Shown in pieces: positions 34,405-41,809 of a stretch of 64,000 bases of DNA. Numbering within the stretch: position 1 is the first letter of the stretch; every line of letters starts with the position of its first letter. The stretch is from positions 41,743-105,742 of the forward strand of contig JAKOXK010000097.1 of assembly GCA_029781035.1 (NCBI GenBank). Reading direction: 5' to 3'. A program made the translations under genes and the position numbers. This DNA comes from Armatimonadota bacterium. Lineage in GTDB: Bacteria; Armatimonadota; Fimbriimonadia; Fimbriimonadales; Fimbriimonadaceae. The notes beneath the pieces were generated by a model. The model saw only the letters and a list, made by a program, of their open reading frames with translations, made no database searches and had not been told where the DNA came from.

Positions 34405-34974
34405 TTAGAAGCTCCGCAAGATGTTCGACATGAGAAAGACGGCGCCTGCGATCAGGACCAGGGCCTGAAAACTGATAGCGACGATGCCGACCACGAACGC
34501 CGCCTGGGCACCTGGCTCGCCATTCCTCTTTCCCTTGTTCGCGTGGTAGATCCCTGCTCCGGTCAGTCCCAGGCTGCCAACAGACAAAAAGGCGCAGAAG
34601 CACGAGAAGACGAACATCGCGACGAACCCACCGATGATCAGGCCCCAGGCCACCGATGTGTCGGACTTGCGTCCTGCATAGTACGACTCGATGGGATAGG
34701 GGCTGCCTCCTCCCATCGGATACTCCTCGGGTATCTCAAACGTCGGCCGAGACTGTTCCGTCGGCGGAGCGTGTTCGGTGACTGGTGGCAAGAGGTGCAC
34801 CTGCGGCGCCGCTACTGCAATGCCCAGTTCGCCTATTGTCGTCGTCGAGCCGTCAGCATCGGACTCCAAGATCGTGTCAGCTTGGATCCGACCCTCTGTG
34901 GCCCATTGAGTCAGGGTCTCCAGGTCGGCCGGCCCGAACTTCCGGCCATCGTGCCACAGCACGAAGTACTTCAC
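34405..34974 (-). CDS. GYF_2 (DUF4339) domain membrane protein
   Basis: A 189-aa protein with an N-terminal GYF_2-type domain (MKYFVLWHDGRKFGPADLETLTQWATEGRIQADTILE), a Pro-rich linker (about 60-105) and two C-terminal membrane segments with a Gly-rich turn and a NKGKRNGEPGA loop, as in DUF4190-like proteins. GYF-type domains bind proline-rich peptides; here the linker itself is Pro-rich. GTG start with AGGAGG 8 nt upstream. It follows a paralogue 12 bp upstream, so the two form an operon. Confidence 0.8.
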   Translation of the reverse strand: MKYFVLWHDGRKFGPADLETLTQWATEGRIQADTILESDADGSTTTIGELGIAVAAPQVHLLPPVTEHAPPTEQSRPTFEIPEEYPMGGGSPYPIESYYAGRKSDTSVAWGLIIGGFVAMFVFSCFCAFLSVGSLGLTGAGIYHANKGKRNGEPGAQAAFVVGIVAISFQALVLIAGAVFLMSNILRSF

Positions 34975-34986
34975 GAACCGAACCTC

Positions 34987-35520
34987 CTACCCACTGGGCA
35001 CCATGTTCCTGAACGCTTGGAAAAGCAGGAAGGCGCCGACGATGACTGCGAGAACGATGATGGCGAAGCCCAGGGCACAGCCACTCCCTCTTTCTCCTTT
35101 CATTCGGGCGATGATCGACGTGACAAGAGTCGTGAGGACCAGCAAGATCTGCAGGCCGGGGCTGCACCACGAGAGTAGGGCAACCCCGCCCAGAATGTAC
35201 GACACGGTGACGAGTGAGCCAGACCGGTCGAGCGGTGCCATCGCGTATGGCTGGTTGAAAGAGTGCGGGCGGTAGGCGGGGTGTGCGGAACTTGGCCAAG
35301 CCTGATGCGGCTGTGGCGGTGTTTGAGGGGTGGCCCCTCCCATTTGGGGCCCAAAGTCCAAGCCGATCAGCGACTGGGCCACAGACCGAGTCCCCGTCAA
35401 TTCGTCTTCAAGCAACGTTGACGGAAGGACGCGTCCTTCTGCGATCCATTGGTTCAGATGCTGGACGGTGGCCGGCCCGTAGCGCTGTCCGTCGGGCATG
35501 ACGACGAAGTACCGGGTCAA
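34987..35520 (-). CDS. GYF_2 (DUF4339) domain membrane protein, paralogue
   Basis: A 177-aa protein with the same plan as its downstream neighbour: a GYF_2-like domain (MTRYFVVMPDGQRYGPATVQHLNQWIAEGRVLP), a Pro/Gln-rich linker and two membrane segments with KGERGSGCALG between them. The pair probably arose by duplication and then diverged strongly. It is read from a TTG, because no ATG or GTG precedes the domain in frame. Function unknown. Confidence 0.78.
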   Translation of the reverse strand: MTRYFVVMPDGQRYGPATVQHLNQWIAEGRVLPSTLLEDELTGTRSVAQSLIGLDFGPQMGGATPQTPPQPHQAWPSSAHPAYRPHSFNQPYAMAPLDRSGSLVTVSYILGGVALLSWCSPGLQILLVLTTLVTSIIARMKGERGSGCALGFAIIVLAVIVGAFLLFQAFRNMVPSG

Positions 35521-35576
35521 GACACGAATAGGATGGCACGTCCGGCGATCGATTTCGTTCGTCTAGACTGTGATTC

Positions 35577-36332
35577 GTGGCAACTTTCGGCCGAGGATCG
35601 TTCCGAGTAACGGCGAACACTGTGACCATCGCGTTGATGGTCGTGATGTTCTTTGCCTCGTGGGCAACGGCGGGGACGGGCGGGATCGCAGAGCCACTCG
35701 CTTTCCGCGGGTTTGACCGACCCTGGACCTGCCTCACTTATCCCTTCGCCTTCGTGTCTCCGGGATCGGAATTCTTCTGGATTGTGATGGCGTGGGTCTG
35801 GCTCTACGTCGTGGGAGAGGCATTGGAGGCTCGGATCGGATGGCGCAACTACGTTCTGAGTTTCCTGGGCTACTCGGCGCTGGCCGCTGTCTGCGTGGGT
35901 GTCGGGTCGATCCTTGTCGCCAGAAGGGTGCCCCTGTTCGAGCCCTGGTTGCCGATATCGGCGCTGACTTGCGCCTGGGCGGCAACAGATCCGGCTGGTC
36001 CCGTCCTCCTTTTGGGAGTCATCCCCGTCCAACGACGCTGGATCGCAGTCCTTTCTGTCGTGAGCGACGTCGTGTACATCGGCATGGCCAGCCCAATCGT
36101 CGGACTGATGGCCGCCCTGCCTTGCGTACTGGCTTGGTATGTGGGCAACGGAGCCTTTTCGAGTGGTCGCCGTGGCACCGTTGTCAGCGGTCGAGGACAG
36201 AAGGCGCAGTCATCGCGCGAGTTCGACGAGTTCATTACGAAAGTGAGGTCTCGAGAGAAGGAGCGTGAGGAACAGGACCGGCTCCGCAAGCTCTTCGAAG
36301 GCGGGGACGACGGGACTTCCGGGACGCCTTGA
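35577..36332 (+). CDS. Rhomboid-like membrane protein, probably inactive
   Basis: A 251-aa protein with about six hydrophobic segments in a rhomboid-like order: WTCLTYPFAF after the first, then EALEARIGWRNYVLSFLGYSALAAV. Where active rhomboid proteases have GxSG, this protein has LPISALTCAWAA, and no histidine is visible in the last membrane segment. Catalysis is therefore unlikely; it resembles rhomboid pseudoproteases that bind membrane clients. The C-terminal 60 residues are soluble and charged (SREFDEFITKVRSREKEREEQDRLRKLFEGG), probably helical. GTG start, single gene, divergent from the GYF_2 pair. Confidence 0.6.
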   Translation: MATFGRGSFRVTANTVTIALMVVMFFASWATAGTGGIAEPLAFRGFDRPWTCLTYPFAFVSPGSEFFWIVMAWVWLYVVGEALEARIGWRNYVLSFLGYSALAAVCVGVGSILVARRVPLFEPWLPISALTCAWAATDPAGPVLLLGVIPVQRRWIAVLSVVSDVVYIGMASPIVGLMAALPCVLAWYVGNGAFSSGRRGTVVSGRGQKAQSSREFDEFITKVRSREKEREEQDRLRKLFEGGDDGTSGTP

Positions 36333-36520
36333 TTAAGTGTCTCTAGCGCCTTTCCGAAGACAGCTTAATAAGAATCTTCGTTTCGACAGGCAATATTGCG
36401 GGTTTTTGGGTCCCTTGGGCGTGGTGGAAAGGGGATTGCTGTACAATTCAAGTCGCACCGAGAGGTGTGTCCCGGGTCAATGATCCGGATGGTTTTCTGA
36501 TTTGGAGGACTGAAGCACAA

Positions 36521-37237
36521 ATGAAAATGCGAACCCTGCTTTCCCTGTCGTTCGTCGCTATTGGCGGCCTTGCCAATGCCGGTGTCGACATGGATCACAT
36601 CAATCCGGGTGGAGCAAGTCTGGTCCCGCTGAACGACTTCGGCGTCATTCAGTATTTCTCGGACTTCCCGGAATTCTCCGGAACGACGATTGACGACTTC
36701 GTCGCCAGCGGCTCGAGCATCGACGCTGTCAGCGTGGCCTTTGAGACCAACTCGAACAACCTGAACCTCGCCGACATCACCGGCTGGCAGATTTCGATTT
36801 GGAGCAGCGTCAACAACGCTGGCAACTCTGGCAACACGCTGAACGGCAACACCGTTGCGCAGACTCTCGTCGCCCCGCCGGCCACCTACACCCAGCTGAG
36901 CGGCACCGGCACGCAGTACAAGGCGTTCCGCGCTGACTTCTCCGGCCTCAACCTCGCCGTCACCAACGGTGGCCACTATTGGATCGGCATGGCTGCGATC
37001 CTGCCGTTCTCCACGGGTGAGCAGGTCTTCGCCATGGGGAACACTGCCCCGGCCGTCCTCGGTGCGGGCACTGCCAACGACTGCGTGGGTGTGAACCCGG
37101 GCATGGGCTTCGGCCAGCAGTTCTTCACGAACAACAAGAACAACGCTTCTTACTACGTCCACACGGTTCCGGAGCCCGCGACCATGGTCGCTCTCGGCCT
37201 CGGTCTGGCAGCTCTGGCTCGCCGCCGCCGCAAGTAA
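36521..37237 (+). CDS. PEP-CTERM sorting domain protein
   Basis: A 238-aa exported protein of unknown function. The start at 36521 gives the signal peptide MKMRTLLSLSFVAIGGLANA and is preceded by GGAGG (12-nt spacing), whereas a longer frame from 36467 would hide it. The mature part is rich in Asn, Gly and Ser and nearly lacks Lys in the middle. The C-terminus has VPEPATMVALGLGLAALARRRRK, a textbook PEP-CTERM. A strong intrinsic terminator follows, suggesting a well-expressed single gene. TACAAT at 36442-36447 is a possible -10 box. Confidence 0.88.
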   Translation: MKMRTLLSLSFVAIGGLANAGVDMDHINPGGASLVPLNDFGVIQYFSDFPEFSGTTIDDFVASGSSIDAVSVAFETNSNNLNLADITGWQISIWSSVNNAGNSGNTLNGNTVAQTLVAPPATYTQLSGTGTQYKAFRADFSGLNLAVTNGGHYWIGMAAILPFSTGEQVFAMGNTAPAVLGAGTANDCVGVNPGMGFGQQFFTNNKNNASYYVHTVPEPATMVALGLGLAALARRRRK

Positions 37238-37281
37238 GAAACGACGTTAGTCGAGTAGCTTAGTCCACCGGGCTAGCTCTT

Positions 37282-37317
37282 GAGAGCTCCAAGCAGAAGC
37301 TTGGGGCTCTCACTTTT
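37282..37317 (+). terminator. Strong intrinsic terminator
   Basis: GAGAGCTCCAAGC (37282-37294), loop AGAA, GCTTGGGGCTCTC (37299-37311), then ACTTTT. The 13-bp stem has one G-T pair and a 4-nt loop. It ends the PEP-CTERM transcript. Confidence 0.85.
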
Positions 37318-37448
37318 CCTGGAACGCCTCATGGAACCTGATCCTGCGAATGGGAAGTGAATTCAGATCGACGAAAGTGCGAGGGCTCTTGAGCCCGTGT
37401 GTCTGCTGCACGCACAGGACTCCTGTGACTTCCCTTTGTGCCCGTGAA

Positions 37449-37493
37449 AAGAGAGTTGGTCCCCGCCCCGCTTGGGGGGAGACCAACTCTCTT
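37449..37493 (-). terminator. Intrinsic terminator of DUF2961 gene 4
   Basis: AAGAGAGTTGGTC (37449-37461) and GACCAACTCTCTT (37481-37493) form a perfect 13-bp stem, with inner C-run/G-run pairing. On the minus strand the stem runs into TTTTC, 18 bp after the DUF2961 stop. Confidence 0.75.
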
Positions 37494-37510
37494 CTGTGGC
37501 AAGTGAGCCC

Positions 37511-38578
37511 TTAGTCGCCACCAGGGAGCGGGAGGAGTTTCGGAATCCGTTTCTCGTAAGGATTGATCTTGGGCCCGTCGCCCTCAGGATGATCCACATA
37601 GTAGAGGCCGAGCGTCGTGTAGTTGTTTCGCAAGGGCTTCCTGTCTTCGTCCCATCCGCCACGCCCGTGCTCCAGGGTGAACAAGAGGGACTTGCTGAAA
37701 GCCACGGGATCCTCGATGTGCCACCGGTAGATGGTGTTCTGAATTCCGCGCTTCTCACCGCCGAAGTCAGCGTTGTCGTAGTAGGTCACGCCGAAGAACG
37801 GCGTCTGGAACGTGTGGCCGAAATCCCACGCACCGCAGAAGTAGTCCTCGCTTCCAGTGCCACTGATCGAGGGCGTCTTGTTGCCGTCGACATAGAAGTT
37901 GTCATCGCCCTCTCCCCACCATCCGTCACTGTTCGCCATGACGTTGACGACCGTGCCGACGAAGTGCCCGGCTCCTTTCACTTCACAGACCGTCAAGGGG
38001 GTTCCCTGTGGAGCGGGGAAGTAGTTGCGGTACTGGGTGTGGAAGTAGCGGATGTCCTTTGGCTGGTGGTTCTCGAGCTGATAATCGAAGTTGTAGTAGA
38101 AGGCGTCCACCGCCCGAGTCCCCTCGTTCGTCACGGTGATGACGGCGTGCTTCTTAAACGGCATGGGCCAATAGCAGTTGAGTGCCTGTTGGCCGCCGAC
38201 CGAGACTGGAGCGCTGTGATACTCCACGTAGTGTCCTGGGCCCTGTGCGAAGAAGTCGCCCACCGGACACTCGACCGCAGGTGAGGACGCGTCGTCCCAG
38301 GTCATGCGCAGGACAAGCTCGCGAAGGTGGTCGGGAGACGGCGACGCAATCGTGATCCATAGGTGCGTGAAGCGCCCGGTTCCCCTGACATCGGCGAGCG
38401 TCAGTGTTTCTCCTGGACCGACGCGGCGAGCATCCGCGTTCTTCCCGGTCGGGTCTGCACTGCTTGCCCGAAACGACTTGAAGTCCTTCTTGTTCGCCAA
38501 GTCCTGTGGAACTTGTGCGGGCGCAGTCACGACAATGGCGAGGGCCAAGAGCCCGATGCTGGCGCGAGTGAGAGTCAT
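37511..38578 (-). CDS. Secreted DUF2961 / GH172-family protein 4
   Basis: A 355-aa member with a signal peptide (MTLTRASIGLLALAIVVTAPAQ). Core motifs: FRASSADPTG, CPVGDFFAQGPGHY, GEGDDNFYVDG and GTGSEDYFCGAW; the candidate catalytic glutamates are again 21 residues apart. It is the most divergent of the four paralogues and lies 5 kb from the others. Predicted exported glycosidase acting on furanosides; the substrate is unknown. It ends at a clear intrinsic terminator. A short CCCCG/CGGGG hairpin lies in the leader just before the start. Confidence 0.88.
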   Translation of the reverse strand: MTLTRASIGLLALAIVVTAPAQVPQDLANKKDFKSFRASSADPTGKNADARRVGPGETLTLADVRGTGRFTHLWITIASPSPDHLRELVLRMTWDDASSPAVECPVGDFFAQGPGHYVEYHSAPVSVGGQQALNCYWPMPFKKHAVITVTNEGTRAVDAFYYNFDYQLENHQPKDIRYFHTQYRNYFPAPQGTPLTVCEVKGAGHFVGTVVNVMANSDGWWGEGDDNFYVDGNKTPSISGTGSEDYFCGAWDFGHTFQTPFFGVTYYDNADFGGEKRGIQNTIYRWHIEDPVAFSKSLLFTLEHGRGGWDEDRKPLRNNYTTLGLYYVDHPEGDGPKINPYEKRIPKLLPLPGGD

Positions 38579-38713
38579 GGTCGTACCCCGAATACGGGGA
38601 CGAGTCTACACCGTGACGGCGCTTGCCGACGAGATGCGCAGAGTCTTGTGAAGTGACCTGCCTTCGGCCCATTAAGCTGCCAGCCCGTTGGCTCGAGCGG
38701 ACAGCCTCACGTC

Positions 38714-39730
38714 TCAATGCTGATCGGGGCCCACGACGAGGATCACTGTCGAACCAGGTTTCATTCGCCCTCGACGCTGTCCGCTTGTTGGAGCTTCGAA
38801 CTCGGCGGCGATCAAATAGGCTCTGTGGGTCTTGGGATCAAGGGCCATTGTGCGGGCACTGACCTCTGTCGTGAGCGACTGCTTCACTGTGTACGTGTCG
38901 CGCTGGCCCGCTTCGACGACCGCGAGGGTTCCGTCGGATCCACCGGGAACAAGGACGACGCCGAGACCGGCATCAAACTCGGCACCGTCAGGCCCGGAGC
39001 CGATTTTGGCTTGGCCAACGACTTGTCCGGTCTTTGCGTCCGAGACGATGAGAAGGTTGTTTGAGCACGCAGAGTACAGGCGGGAATGGCGCCGGTCATA
39101 GGCGAGGCCGGTAGGCTCTGTCCCCGGAGCCACCGACCATGACTTCATGATCGTGCCTGACACCTCGTCGAACTCGACGATCTCACCCTTGTCCTCCAAA
39201 TTCACGAACACGTGGCTCTTCCCATCTGAGACTGCAAACTCGGGCTTTCCACCTAGGGCGACGGTCGCGATCACGCTGTTGTCGGCCGCATTGATGACAG
39301 TTGCGTTCAAGCTCCGTCCGTTGCCAGTGACAATCCGATCGGTGGCGGCGTCATACATGATGACGTCGGGATTCTCTCCCACCTTGATCTTCGCCGTCTC
39401 CCTAAGAGTTTGTGTGTCGATCACCATCACCACGTTGTCTCGACCGCAACTGATGAACCCCTTGTGGTGCTTGTTCGCAATCGCAATACCGTGCACCCCG
39501 TTGGTATCGGGAACGTCTCCGACCACTTTGCCGGTGAGAGTGTCGACCACCATGACGTGAGTTCCCCGGCTCACGTAGAGCCGATGGTCGGCTGGATCCA
39601 CCGTCAAGCAGTCCCACCCTCCCTCGCCGCCAATGGCAAATCGGTCTAGCACCTTGTACCGAGGTGTTTGGGCCGCAACGGAAACGGTTGAACAAAGGAT
39701 TCCGAACAGGATGGTCAGACTCGTTCGCAT
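38714..39730 (-). CDS. YncE-type beta-propeller protein
   Basis: A 338-aa secreted protein with a signal peptide (MRTSLTILFGILCSTVSVAAQ). The body is a chain of YVTN/YncE-like blades, each with a pattern such as HVMVVDTLTGKVVGDVPDTNGVHGIAIA, VVMVIDTQTLRETAKIKVGENPDVIMYD and NLLIVSDAKTGQVVGQAKIGSGPDGAEFD. That gives about six or seven repeats, enough for one propeller. These proteins are periplasmic or extracellular binding platforms with no known enzymatic activity in most cases. ATG 39730 is chosen for the signal peptide; the frame is open eight codons further. Confidence 0.88.
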   Translation of the reverse strand: MRTSLTILFGILCSTVSVAAQTPRYKVLDRFAIGGEGGWDCLTVDPADHRLYVSRGTHVMVVDTLTGKVVGDVPDTNGVHGIAIANKHHKGFISCGRDNVVMVIDTQTLRETAKIKVGENPDVIMYDAATDRIVTGNGRSLNATVINAADNSVIATVALGGKPEFAVSDGKSHVFVNLEDKGEIVEFDEVSGTIMKSWSVAPGTEPTGLAYDRRHSRLYSACSNNLLIVSDAKTGQVVGQAKIGSGPDGAEFDAGLGVVLVPGGSDGTLAVVEAGQRDTYTVKQSLTTEVSARTMALDPKTHRAYLIAAEFEAPTSGQRRGRMKPGSTVILVVGPDQH

Positions 39731-39830
39731 GGCTTCATTGTTGCACTGAAACAAACAAGACGCCCACTGGGCCAGGGCCTGTCGTGCTCTGTTGGCGTGA
39801 GGGGACCGCTGTCGACAGAGTCGGCGGACC

Positions 39831-41606
39831 TCAGGTCACAGAGCGTTCGAGGTTCAAACGGCCTTCCTGGAGATGTTCCTCCTCGTACCACTTGAGCCGG
39901 GCTTGCATGACCTGCGAGCGATCGATATAGCCGACGAGTTGGCTTTGATCGAGCCGGTCCACGACGGGCAAGCGGCCCACATCGTTTTGGAGCATTTTTA
40001 CAACCGCATGCTTAACGAGTTCGTCGGAGTATGTCACGATCGGATCCACGGTACCTGCCTCGAGCGCTGTCATCTCCTCACTGTCAGGTCGCTCCAGCGC
40101 CCGCAACAGGTCGCTTTGTGTAAGGACTCCGACAAGCCGTCCTTCAGAGTCGGTCAAGGGAGCACCTTGGTGCCTGACGAACACATCGGCTGCTTTGGCC
40201 CGACGTTCAGCCAACTCCCTGATCGTGGTCGTCGCGTCAATGGTCCGGACATTGGTCAGCATGATCTCGCCGATCCGGTGTGTCTCGAAGGGGTCGATGC
40301 CGTATTCTCGGGTCAGGTGCAGGCCGCGTCGAGCGACCTTCTCGGTCAGGATAGACCGCTTCATCCACAGAACGGTGACGGTCTGGGCGGCGATGCAAGC
40401 CACGAGAAGCCCTGGGAGTGTGTTCAGATCGTGTGTGAGCTCGAGGGCAAAGACGATGGCCGTAAAGGGTGACCTCATGGTGCCTCCCATCATCGCCGCC
40501 ATGCTGACCAACGCCCACAGGCCAGGATCGCCGATCGGTATCAGTCGTGCTTCAAGGGCGCCCAGCGCGGCCCCCATCATCAGCAAAGGTGCCAGCACCC
40601 CTCCTGACGTCCCTGATCCGAGCGCCAGCGACCATACGAGAGCTTTGCCGATGAGTATCCCTGCCAGAGCGGGAACGACGATGTTTCCCGCCAAGATGCC
40701 TTGGATCACGTCGTAACCGACACCCAGTGTACGAGGCTCGAAGTAGCCTCCGACCCCTATGATCAGCCCTCCGATCGCTGGCCACCACATCCAGTGGAGA
40801 GGTAGTTTGTGAAAGAGATCTTCGGCTGCATACACCATGTTGGTCAGGAGACCCGACCCGAGACCGGCGACAATGCCGACGACGAGTGTGACGGCCAGGA
40901 TCGGGCCAGACAACGGCGGATGCGAGACCACGGGAAAGACCGGGCCCGCACCCAACAAGGGCCCGCGCACTGCCGCAGCAGAGGCCGAAGCAAAAGCCAC
41001 GGGAATGAAACTGCGAGGCTTCCATTCGAAAAGGAGAAGCTCGACGGCAAGGAGTACTGCGGCAACGGGTGTACCGAACACTGCTGACATGCCTGCAGCT
41101 GCCCCTGCGACCAGGATCGTCTTGCGCTCTGCCGACGACATACGGAAGGCTTGGGCGATGAGCGAGCCTAGGGCACCGCCGGTCATGATGATGGGGCCCT
41201 CCGCGCCGAATGGACCGCCGGTTCCGATTGAAACAGCACTCGATAGGGGTTTCAGCACCGTCACCTTTGGTTCGAGCTTGCTCCTCCCAATGAGGATCGC
41301 TTCGAGGGCCTCTGGGATACCGTGCCCCCGGATCTTCTCCGAACCGAATCGGGCCATGAACCCGATGACAAGTCCGCCAACGACCGGCACAACGATGACC
41401 CAGGCGCCGAGGTGAGATGCGGCGGGACTCAGAGTGGCGGCCGAGAGACGCCCGAAAAAAGCCAGGTTCGTGATGAGTTGAATGAGCCGCAGAAGAACCC
41501 ACGCGACCCCAGCAGACATCACGCCGATTGCAATCGAAAGTGTCGAGAGGGAGAGCACTCTTCTGTCGAGGGTGAAGTCTGCAAGACCGTCTTCGAGTTT
41601 CTTCAT
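39831..41606 (-). CDS. ClC-type chloride channel/transporter with CBS domains
   Basis: A 591-aa ClC-family membrane protein. The anion pathway motifs are present in order: GHGIP (usual GSGIP), GGPFGAEGP (usual GREGP, keeping the gating glutamate), and GGVLAP (usual GIFAP). The glutamate in GAEGP is the external gate or proton-coupling residue, so either channel or Cl-/H+ exchange is possible. Residues about 450-575 form two CBS domains (IGEIMLTNVRTIDATTTIRELAE and LEAGTVDPIVTYSDELVKHAVVKML), which bind adenine nucleotides and regulate ClC proteins. ATG 41606 is preferred; a GTG four codons earlier (41618) is possible. Single gene. Confidence 0.93.
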   Translation of the reverse strand: MKKLEDGLADFTLDRRVLSLSTLSIAIGVMSAGVAWVLLRLIQLITNLAFFGRLSAATLSPAASHLGAWVIVVPVVGGLVIGFMARFGSEKIRGHGIPEALEAILIGRSKLEPKVTVLKPLSSAVSIGTGGPFGAEGPIIMTGGALGSLIAQAFRMSSAERKTILVAGAAAGMSAVFGTPVAAVLLAVELLLFEWKPRSFIPVAFASASAAAVRGPLLGAGPVFPVVSHPPLSGPILAVTLVVGIVAGLGSGLLTNMVYAAEDLFHKLPLHWMWWPAIGGLIIGVGGYFEPRTLGVGYDVIQGILAGNIVVPALAGILIGKALVWSLALGSGTSGGVLAPLLMMGAALGALEARLIPIGDPGLWALVSMAAMMGGTMRSPFTAIVFALELTHDLNTLPGLLVACIAAQTVTVLWMKRSILTEKVARRGLHLTREYGIDPFETHRIGEIMLTNVRTIDATTTIRELAERRAKAADVFVRHQGAPLTDSEGRLVGVLTQSDLLRALERPDSEEMTALEAGTVDPIVTYSDELVKHAVVKMLQNDVGRLPVVDRLDQSQLVGYIDRSQVMQARLKWYEEEHLQEGRLNLERSVT

Positions 41607-41794
41607 GGGTTTCCGCACTCCGATGCTGACCGACGGGCCAGCCCGAAGTAAATATACAGTTTCGGCATCGTTGGTGTCGTTGGCGGTTTAGGCACTGGAT
41701 TGAAGAACGGAAGCCGATTCTGCATTCACTAATGAATGAGCCCCTGTTTTTTTAGAGGGCTGTAAGATCAGGCACCATTCAGCTAGGGCCGTAG

Positions 41795-41800
41795 TAAGAT
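41795..41800 (+). promoter_or_regulatory. -10-like TAAGAT, 9 nt before start codon
   Basis: TAAGAT ends 9 nt before ATG 41810; no Shine-Dalgarno. An A/T-rich element with a run of seven T lies about 50 bp upstream. Confidence 0.3.
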
Positions 41801-41809
41801 GATGCAAAG

